Shown here piece after piece: positions 1 through 5,227 of a DNA stretch of 6,643 nt; position 1 is the first letter of the stretch, and the number at the start of each line of letters is the position of its first letter. This DNA comes from Pedococcus sp. Its GTDB lineage: Bacteria; Actinomycetota; Actinomycetes; Actinomycetales; Dermatophilaceae. The notes beneath the pieces were generated by a model that worked only from the letters and a program-made list of their open reading frames with translations, was not told the DNA's origin and searched no databases. Made by a program: the position numbers and the translations under genes. Location: positions 1 to 6,643 of the forward strand of contig JAICSZ010000128.1 in assembly GCA_025936615.1 (NCBI GenBank), written 5' to 3'.

Positions 1-579
1 CGCACCGACGAGCTGCTGGCCGCCGTGCACCTCGACGACCTCGCCGACCGGCGCGCACGGGTGCTCTCGCGCGGGCAGAAGCAACGGCTGGGTCTGGCGC
101 GAGCGCTCATCAACGACCCGAGCGTCCTGCTGCTCGACGAACCCGCGTCCGGGCTGGACCCACGCAGCCGGATAGAGCTCCGCGACGTGCTGAGGTTGCT
201 TGCGGCACAAGGGAAGACAGTGCTCGTCTCGAGCCACATCCTCACCGAGCTGCAGGAGGTCGCCGACCGGGCAGTCATCGTGGCCAGGGGCCGCAGCGTG
301 GAGACGCAGAGCCTGGGCGACGAGTTCGTGGCCACCGGCCCCGCGTCGTGGCGGGTGGACTCGCTCGACCCCGAGCGGCTCACGACCTGGCTGGCGGAGC
401 ACCACGTACCCGCACGGCGAGTGGGTGGAGGGCTCACCGAGGTGGAGGCCGCCGGCGAGGAGAACGCCGCCCGCCTGCTGGCCGACCTGGTGCGCGACGG
501 CATCCGGGTCACCGCCTTCACCCCCAGCCAGGGTGCACTGGAGTCCGCCTACCTCGCAGCGACGCAGGACCGGCGATGA
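1..579 (+). CDS. ABC transporter ATP-binding protein, ABC-2 exporter type (5'-truncated by window edge)
   Basis: This is the last 192 residues of an ABC ATPase that powers the membrane protein encoded next to it. The frame is open from base 1, so the start, Walker A and Q-loop lie outside the window; the GTG at 25 is an internal valine codon. Visible in order are the ABC signature VLSRGQKQRL (residues 21-30 of the fragment), Walker B VLLLDEP (42-48, catalytic Glu 47), the D-loop SGLD (50-53) and the H-switch in VSSHIL (His 79). About 100 further residues form the variable C-terminal extension usual in ABC-2 exporter ATPases. The second Gly of LSGGQ is Arg, a change common in this subfamily. 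The stop overlaps the permease start (ATGA, 576-579), which points to translational coupling. The substrate cannot be told from the sequence; gene identity is firm. Confidence 0.95.
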   Translation, partial: RTDELLAAVHLDDLADRRARVLSRGQKQRLGLARALINDPSVLLLDEPASGLDPRSRIELRDVLRLLAAQGKTVLVSSHILTELQEVADRAVIVARGRSVETQSLGDEFVATGPASWRVDSLDPERLTTWLAEHHVPARRVGGGLTEVEAAGEENAARLLADLVRDGIRVTAFTPSQGALESAYLAATQDRR

Positions 580-1721
580 GCTGGCACGGTGCCCGGACCG
601 TCGCGGCGCTCGAGCTGCGCCAGCGGGTGCGCACCTCGCGCTGGCCCGTCGTGCTCGCGGTGTGGTTCCTCGTGGTCGCGCTCGTGGCGTTCCTCGCCTA
701 CTACGCAACCAAGGACCCCGACCTGCGCTCCGGCCAGGCGATGTACGACGTCGTGATCTTCTTCGTTCTTGGCCTGGCCATGCTCATCGTCCCCTCCCTG
801 ACCGCCACCTCGGTCAACGGCGACCGCGAGCACGGAGTCCTCGCCACGCTCCAGACGACGCTCCTGACGCAGTGGGACATCGTGCTGGGCAAGCTCGCCG
901 CTGCGTGGGTCATCGCCGTGACCTTCCTCGCGACCGCGCTGCCCTTCCTCGCGTGGTCGTGGCTCGAGGGCGGCGTGAGCGCAGGGCGGATCGTGCTGTC
1001 CGTCGTGGTGCTCGTCGTGGTGCTCGCGGTCATCTGCGCCGTGGGCCTGATGTTCTCCACCCTGACCGCCCGTCCCGTGGCCTCGGCCGTGCTCACTTAC
1101 CTGGTGATGGGGGCGCTCGTCTTCGGCACCACGATCGGGTTCGGACTGGGTGCGTTCCTCGTGACCGACCAGGAGCAGCAGAAGGTCTTCGGCGTCCCCG
1201 ACACCTGGTGGGAGCAGCACCAACCCGCGAACATCGACCCCTCCGACCCCACCCTGACCCAGGATCAGCTCAAGCAGCTCCAGGAGGCGCAGGGCCCGAC
1301 CCAGGCGGACTGCACGACCTTCACGCGCAAGACCGGGGTGGCCCACACGGAGCGGATCTGGTGGGTGCTCCCGCTCAACCCGTTCGTCGTCGTCGCCGAC
1401 GTCGCGCCCTCGCAGGCCCGCACGGTGGGCGGCCGTTACGTCACCGCCGGGTTCACCCCGATGCGGTGGATCAGCGCCGGGGCGCGCATGGCGCGCAACG
1501 GTCCCGCCGAGGTGCAGCAGGAGTGCCACTTCCAGAACGACCTCAGCGCGGACCCGGCCGGCGCCATCGGCGACCCCATGGACGAGGCGCTGCAGACCGC
1601 GCCGGTCTGGCCCATCGGCCTGGGCTTCCTGCTGGCCCTCGGCGCCGGGTCGGTCATCGTCGCGGCACAACGGCTACGGACCCCGATCCGCCGCCTGCCC
1701 AACGGAACCCGGATCGCCTGA
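576..1721 (+). CDS. ABC-2 type transporter permease
   Basis: This 381-residue integral membrane protein is the channel partner of the upstream ATPase. The frame is open further upstream (from 348), but I chose the ATG at 576 because it overlaps the ATPase stop and has AGGA at 566-569, six bases before it. The cytoplasmic N-terminus is followed by about six hydrophobic segments near residues 23-44, 58-80, 107-130, 138-160, 168-197 and 344-364. The motif NGDREHGVLATLQTT (81-95), after the second segment, resembles the loop seen in ABC-2 permeases. Between the fifth and sixth segments is a hydrophilic domain of about 145 residues, probably extracytoplasmic, carrying Cys 246 and Cys 317, which could form a disulfide. 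No substrate can be assigned; a role in export of a drug, peptide or lipid is possible. Confidence 0.9.
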   Translation: MSWHGARTVAALELRQRVRTSRWPVVLAVWFLVVALVAFLAYYATKDPDLRSGQAMYDVVIFFVLGLAMLIVPSLTATSVNGDREHGVLATLQTTLLTQWDIVLGKLAAAWVIAVTFLATALPFLAWSWLEGGVSAGRIVLSVVVLVVVLAVICAVGLMFSTLTARPVASAVLTYLVMGALVFGTTIGFGLGAFLVTDQEQQKVFGVPDTWWEQHQPANIDPSDPTLTQDQLKQLQEAQGPTQADCTTFTRKTGVAHTERIWWVLPLNPFVVVADVAPSQARTVGGRYVTAGFTPMRWISAGARMARNGPAEVQQECHFQNDLSADPAGAIGDPMDEALQTAPVWPIGLGFLLALGAGSVIVAAQRLRTPIRRLPNGTRIA

Positions 1722-1745
1722 GGCGCAAGGCACCCGTCGCTCAGG
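1717..1745. terminator. Possible bidirectional terminator between convergent genes
   Basis: The arms CCTGAG (1717-1722) and CTCAGG (1740-1745) pair, and CG/CG extends them to 8 bp past one bulged G, around a loop of about 12 bases. The stem contains the stop codons of both convergent genes. There is no T-run on either strand, so intrinsic termination is uncertain. Confidence 0.3.
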
Positions 1746-2292
1746 GGTGGAGCGCGTCGAACTCGGCCTCGGAGACGCTCTCCTCATCGGCGTCGAGCCG
1801 GATGTGGCTCAGCAGCGACTGAAGCACGCGCAGCCCGGAGGCCGCCCGCTCCCCCCAGTCCGACAGGTAGCTGAACTGCCACCACCACAGGGCCTCGGAC
1901 ACCCGCCCGGCGTCGTAGTGCCGCAGCCCGTGAGCGAGTGCTGCGGCGACCACCGTGACGTCGTTCGAGAGCGAGCCGGTGGTGCGCTCCGTCGAGGTGA
2001 CCGGGTCGACGAGGTCGGCGTACTCGTCGAGCCCATCGAACAGGTTCGCGACGCCGGTCCGCAGCGGGTCGAGCTCGGTCTCCACGGTGTCGGCCTCGAA
2101 CCGCTCCTCGGGCACGACGTCCTGGATGGCGCCGAGCCGCGCCCCCATGACGAGAGCCTGCGAGAGGGCGAGCAGCGTCATCGGGATGGCCGCGTCGGGT
2201 GCCGATCCGGAGGCCACCTCGGTCATGGTGGTGAGGTAGGCGCGCGCATCGGTCGCGCACTCGTCCCCCAGCGCGCGCAGGTCGTCAGACAT
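1741..2292 (-). CDS. DUF5063 domain-containing protein, recR-linked
   Basis: This 183-residue protein of unknown function matches the actinobacterial DUF5063 family, recognised from the aromatic block [12 protein letters not shown] (136-147) followed by [17 protein letters not shown], and from its place directly after recR. It looks soluble, acidic and mostly helical, with no signal peptide or membrane segment. The ATG start lies inside the last codons of recR (8-base overlap) and has a full AGGAGG (2300-2305) seven bases before it, so it is probably translated from the recR mRNA. In several actinomycetes I recall aspartokinase genes following this one; here an ABC transporter converges on it instead. 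A role with RecR is suggested only by gene order. Confidence 0.88.
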   Translation of the reverse strand: MSDDLRALGDECATDARAYLTTMTEVASGSAPDAAIPMTLLALSQALVMGARLGAIQDVVPEERFEADTVETELDPLRTGVANLFDGLDEYADLVDPVTSTERTTGSLSNDVTVVAAALAHGLRHYDAGRVSEALWWWQFSYLSDWGERAASGLRVLQSLLSHIRLDADEESVSEAEFDALHP

Positions 2293-2884
2293 CCAGCAGC
2301 CTCCTGCCCTCGAACGCCCTTCCGAGCGTCACCTCGTCGGCGTACTCCAGGTCGCCCCCGACGGGCAGCCCGGACGCGAGCCGGGTCACCCTGATCTCCA
2401 TGGTCCGCAGGAAGCGCGCCAGGTAGCTGGCGGTCGCCTCGCCCTCGAGGTTGGGGTCGGTCGCGATGATGACCTCGGTGACCTCACCGGAGGCGAGCCG
2501 GGTCATGAGCTCCTTGATCCGCAGGTCGTCAGGCCCGACGCCGTCGATCGGGCTGATGGCCCCGCCCAGCACGTGGTAGCGCCCGCGGAACTCTCGAGTG
2601 CGCTCGATCGCCACGACGTCCTTGGGCTCCTCGACCACGCAGATCGAGGTGCCGTCGCGCCGGGGGTCGGCGCAGATCCTGCACTGCTCCGCCTCCGCGA
2701 CATTGCCGCAGGTCTCGCAGAACCGGACCTTCGCCTTCACCTCGGTGAGCGCGTCGACCAGCCGCTTGACGTCGACCGAGTCGGCCTGGAGCAGGTGGAA
2801 CGCGATCCGCTGGGCGCTCTTGGGCCCGACCCCGGGCAGCCGCCCGAGCTCGTCGATCAGGTCCTGGACCACGCCCTCGTACAC
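2285..2884 (-). CDS. recR: Recombination mediator protein RecR
   Basis: RecR is a cytoplasmic DNA-binding protein that works with RecO (and RecF) to load RecA onto SSB-coated single-stranded DNA at gaps. At 199 residues it has the family's usual length. Domains in order: helix-hairpin-helix ([20 protein letters not shown], about 13-32), a Cys4 zinc finger (Cys 56, 59, 68, 71), a Toprim domain (about 79-174, with acidic residues in VVEEPKD and DPNLEGEA) and the C-terminal [14 protein letters not shown] segment (170-183). The start is GTG at 2882-2884. It is the only start codon between the repressor's stop (2951-2953, same frame) and the conserved [14 protein letters not shown], although no clear ribosome binding site precedes it. 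The stop overlaps the DUF5063 gene. ybaB/ebfC, often found just upstream of recR, is absent here. Confidence 0.98.
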   Translation of the reverse strand: MYEGVVQDLIDELGRLPGVGPKSAQRIAFHLLQADSVDVKRLVDALTEVKAKVRFCETCGNVAEAEQCRICADPRRDGTSICVVEEPKDVVAIERTREFRGRYHVLGGAISPIDGVGPDDLRIKELMTRLASGEVTEVIIATDPNLEGEATASYLARFLRTMEIRVTRLASGLPVGGDLEYADEVTLGRAFEGRRLLDV

Positions 2885-2950
2885 AGCGATGAGCCTATGC
2901 CCTGATGGGTGGCGCGACGCCGGTGCGCCTCGCCGGTCGCCGGGCGGGAC

Positions 2951-3577
2951 TCAGTCGGTGCCGGGGCGCAGGACGCCGTCGATGACGATGGCGAGCATCG
3001 GCTCAGCCTGGCCCTCCTTGAGCCCGGAGTCGTCGACGACGGCGGCGACGCCGCTGACCAGGCGCAGCACCTCGCGGGCGTCGACGCCGTCGCGGAGCGC
3101 GCCGACGTCACGGACGTGGTCGATCACCTGCTCGTTGGCGACAGCAAGCACCTGGCACTTGCGGTAGATCGGGGAGGACGGGTCGTCCACGGCGGAGAGC
3201 ACCTTGCGGGCTGCACCTTGGTAGACACCGACATTGGCGACGAAACGCTGGAACCAGGTGCGGAGCGTCTCGCGGGGGGACAGGCCTGCAGCGGCAAGCT
3301 GCTCCGCGTCGGCGAGCACCCGGTCGGCCCAGTCGCTCATCACCGCGTCGATGAGCTCCTCGCGGGTCGGGAAGTGGCGGTAGAGCGTGCCCGCCCCCAC
3401 TCCGGCGCGCTTGGCGACCTCGTCGAGCGAGCAGTCTGCACCGCGCTCGCGGAAGAGGGCCCGAGCCGTCTCGATCAGCCGGTCGCGGTTGCGCTGGGCG
3501 TCGGCACGCAGGGGCTTGCCAGTCGCGACGCCGGGGGTGGGCCGCGGCGCGGTCGAGGTGCCACGTGCAGGCGTCAC
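2951..3577 (-). CDS. TetR/AcrR family transcriptional repressor, probable regulator of the adjacent efflux pump
   Basis: This 208-residue protein is a predicted one-component repressor that leaves DNA when it binds a small ligand. The frame is open to 3865, but I chose the GTG at 3575-3577: it has AAGGAG (3585-3590) seven bases upstream, and a longer form would run through the operator region and into the divergent gene. After a flexible N-terminus, the TetR helix-turn-helix spans about residues 34-76, with SLDEVAKRAGVGAGTLYRHF (50-69) matching the family consensus closely. The rest (80-208) is the variable helical ligand-binding and dimerisation domain. It is transcribed away from the MFS gene across three inverted repeats, the classic layout for a TetR controlling both itself and a pump. 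The ligand is unknown. Confidence 0.93.
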   Translation of the reverse strand: MTPARGTSTAPRPTPGVATGKPLRADAQRNRDRLIETARALFRERGADCSLDEVAKRAGVGAGTLYRHFPTREELIDAVMSDWADRVLADAEQLAAAGLSPRETLRTWFQRFVANVGVYQGAARKVLSAVDDPSSPIYRKCQVLAVANEQVIDHVRDVGALRDGVDAREVLRLVSGVAAVVDDSGLKEGQAEPMLAIVIDGVLRPGTD

Positions 3578-3588
3578 CAGAAAACTCC

Positions 3589-3618
3589 TTGCATAACCGG
3601 AGGCACTCTCCGTATAGT
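3589..3618 (+). promoter_or_regulatory. Candidate promoter of the MFS gene
   Basis: A -10-like TATAGT (3613-3618, five of six matches to TATAAT) lies 18 bases after a weak -35-like TTGCAT (3589-3594). The spacer is filled by operator copy A, and transcription would begin near 3625 at operator copy B, so a bound repressor would block polymerase. I found no convincing promoter for the repressor gene on the minus strand. Confidence 0.4.
3598..3612. promoter_or_regulatory. Putative TetR operator, copy A
   Basis: Inverted repeat CGGAG-N5-CTCCG (spacer GCACT). It sits in the middle of a 22-bp segment (3592-3613) repeated with one mismatch at 3620-3641. The left flank TAAC extends the half-site to TAACCGGAG. 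Confidence 0.72.
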
Positions 3619-3625
3619 TCATAAC

Positions 3626-3640
3626 CGGAGACACTCTCCG
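3626..3640. promoter_or_regulatory. Putative TetR operator, copy B
   Basis: Inverted repeat with the best symmetry of the three: CGGAGA-CAC-TCTCCG, six-base arms. Its centre is 28 bp from that of copy A. Left flank TAAC, as in copy A. Confidence 0.75.
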
Positions 3641-3642
3641 TT

Positions 3643-3657
3643 CGGAGGGCCTCTCCG
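3643..3657. promoter_or_regulatory. Putative TetR operator, copy C
   Basis: Inverted repeat CGGAG-GGCCT-CTCCG, centred 17 bp from copy B and separated from it by only TT (3641-3642). Its right half, CTCCGGTAA, mirrors the extended left halves of copies A and B apart from one base. Confidence 0.68.
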
Positions 3658-3695
3658 GTAAAGCATACGTCATTCTCTTCGACAGGAGCACGTCC

Positions 3696-5141
3696 ATGAC
3701 CTCACAGCTGACCGGTTCGCCGGTCACGGTCACGGCTTCACCCAGGCGCACGGGCATCGGCCTGGCCCTGGTCCTCACGGTCCAGCTCATGCTCATCCTC
3801 GACATGAGCGTCGTGAACGTCGCGCTGCCCAAGATCCGCACGGACCTGGGCTTCAGCGCCTCCACCCTCTCGTGGGTGCTCAGCGCCTACACCCTCACCT
3901 TCGGCGGACTCCTCCTGTTGGGCGGCCGGCTCGGAGACACGCTCGGCAGGCGCCGCACCTTCCTCGTCGGCGTCGCGGTGTTCACGCTCGGCTCGCTGCT
4001 CGGCGGGCTGGCGGCCTCGGCTCCCCTGCTCGTGGCGGCCCGCGCCCTCCAGGGTGTCGGCGCGGCCGTGGCCGCGCCGAGCGTGCTGGCCCTGGTGACC
4101 ACCTCCGCGGAGACGCCAGCGGCTCGCAACCGCGCCCTCGCCCTGTTCAGCGCCGTCTCGTCGGCAGGTGGCTCCATCGGGTTGCTGCTGGGCGGCGTGC
4201 TCACCGGCTACGCGTCGTGGCGGTGGTCACTGTTCATCAACGTGCCGATCGGCCTCGCCGTGCTCGCCCTCACCAGGCGGTTCGTCAGCGAGACCTCCCC
4301 GCGGCCAGGACGGTTCGACCTACCCGGGGCGGTGACCGCCACCCTCGGCTCGGCCGCGCTGGTCTTCGCCTTCGTGAACGCTCCCGACCACGGGTGGGGC
4401 TCGGTCGGAACCGTCGGTGGCTTCGCCCTGGCTGCGGTGCTGCTCGGCGCCTTCGTCCAGCTGGAGCGCAGCACCTCCTCCCCGGTGCTCGACCTCGGGC
4501 TGCTCCGCGACCGGGCGCGCGCCGGATCAGTGAGCGTCATGGCGTTGTTCGTCGGCGCCCAGTTCGCGTTCTTCTTCTTCGCGGTGCAGTTCATGCAAGG
4601 GATCCTCGGGTATGGCGCCCTCAGGTCCGGGTTCGCCTTCCTGCCCCTGACCCTGCTGATCTTCGCCACGTCGAGGTTCACGCCCCGGCTCGTCGCACGG
4701 CTGGGTGTCCGCCCGCTCGTGCTGACTGGGCTGTCCATGGTGGCCGCCTCCAACCTCTGGCTGAGCGGCCTCGACGCGAGCAGCGGCTCCGTACTTCACC
4801 TGCTGCCGGCGATGCTGCTGACCGGGGTCGGCGCCGGCCTGACGTTCATGCCCCTCACGGTTGCCATGCTGGGCAACGTCGCTCCCGAGCACGCGGGCTC
4901 GGCATCGGGGCTGCTCCAGATGGGCCAGCAAGTGGGTGGCTCGCTCGGGCTGGCCGTCCTGGTGACGATCTTCGCCTCGCACGTCGGCAGCGGCGGTCTG
5001 GTCCAGGGCCTGGGCGTCACCTTCGAGGCGGCAACCGGTTTCCTGCTCGCAGCCGCGGTCCTGGCAATGGTCCTGCTGGGCAGGCGGCGCCAGCCGGCAC
5101 GACCCCAGGTGCAGCGAGCCGAGCTGGAACCGGCCGCCTGA
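3696..5141 (+). CDS. MFS transporter, DHA2 (EmrB/QacA-like) drug efflux family
   Basis: This is a 481-residue proton-coupled exporter of the plasma membrane, probably pumping out a toxic compound. The ATG at 3696 has AGGAG (3684-3688) seven bases upstream. About 14 hydrophobic segments can be counted (near 21-45, 57-79, 88-107, 109-133, 146-170, 175-193, 208-228, 236-256, 276-297, 309-328, 338-356, 366-391, 403-427, 443-462), the number expected for DHA2. Family motifs are LDMSVVNVALPKI in helix 1 (35-47), motif A GGRLGDTLGRRR between helices 2 and 3 (76-87), the motif C-like SAGGSIGLLLGGVL in helix 5 (156-169) and NVPIG (182-186). Both ends are hydrophilic. The divergent TetR gene and operators suggest induction by the pump's substrate; which drug or metabolite this is cannot be read from the sequence. 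Confidence 0.95.
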   Translation: MTSQLTGSPVTVTASPRRTGIGLALVLTVQLMLILDMSVVNVALPKIRTDLGFSASTLSWVLSAYTLTFGGLLLLGGRLGDTLGRRRTFLVGVAVFTLGSLLGGLAASAPLLVAARALQGVGAAVAAPSVLALVTTSAETPAARNRALALFSAVSSAGGSIGLLLGGVLTGYASWRWSLFINVPIGLAVLALTRRFVSETSPRPGRFDLPGAVTATLGSAALVFAFVNAPDHGWGSVGTVGGFALAAVLLGAFVQLERSTSSPVLDLGLLRDRARAGSVSVMALFVGAQFAFFFFAVQFMQGILGYGALRSGFAFLPLTLLIFATSRFTPRLVARLGVRPLVLTGLSMVAASNLWLSGLDASSGSVLHLLPAMLLTGVGAGLTFMPLTVAMLGNVAPEHAGSASGLLQMGQQVGGSLGLAVLVTIFASHVGSGGLVQGLGVTFEAATGFLLAAAVLAMVLLGRRRQPARPQVQRAELEPAA

Positions 5142-5156
5142 GCACCCTGGCTCCAA

Positions 5157-5190
5157 CGGCTCGCGTCCGGACCCGTCCGGACGCGAGCCG
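5157..5190. terminator. Perfect GC-rich hairpin, probable bidirectional terminator
   Basis: CGGCTCGCGTCCGGAC (5157-5172) is followed after CC by its exact reverse complement (5175-5190). This gives a practical stem of 15 bp with a four-base loop. It lies in the 86-bp gap between the convergent MFS and dnaX stops, 15 bp after the first. There is no T-run on either strand, as is common in high-GC actinomycetes. Confidence 0.8.
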
Positions 5191-5227
5191 AAGCCGTCGC
5201 GGTCCGGCCGGTGGAGGAGCGAGGGGC

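Noticed and set aside
549..1670. 373-codon open frame antisense to the permease
   Set aside because: The composition (many His, Gly, Glu, Arg) is that of a complementary-strand shadow; no domain or ribosome binding site supports it.
200..1822. 540-codon open frame overlapping the ABC ATPase and permease genes
   Set aside because: It is an Arg/Pro/Ala-rich shadow frame typical of high-GC DNA. It covers two clear genes in other frames and has no recognisable domain.
2911..2929. GGCGC/GCGCC hairpin between the repressor and recR genes as a terminator
   Set aside because: The stem is only 5 bp with a 9-base loop and no T-run, too weak to call in DNA this GC-rich.
3592..3641. Direct repeats with 28-bp period, considered as a CRISPR fragment
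   Set aside because: There are only two long copies with a 6-bp gap, each carrying an inverted repeat, in a divergent promoter region. Operators explain them better.
3578..3865. N-terminal extension of the TetR protein to an upstream start
   Set aside because: It would run through the operators and the start of the divergent MFS gene. The GTG at 3577 has a good ribosome binding site and gives a normal TetR length.
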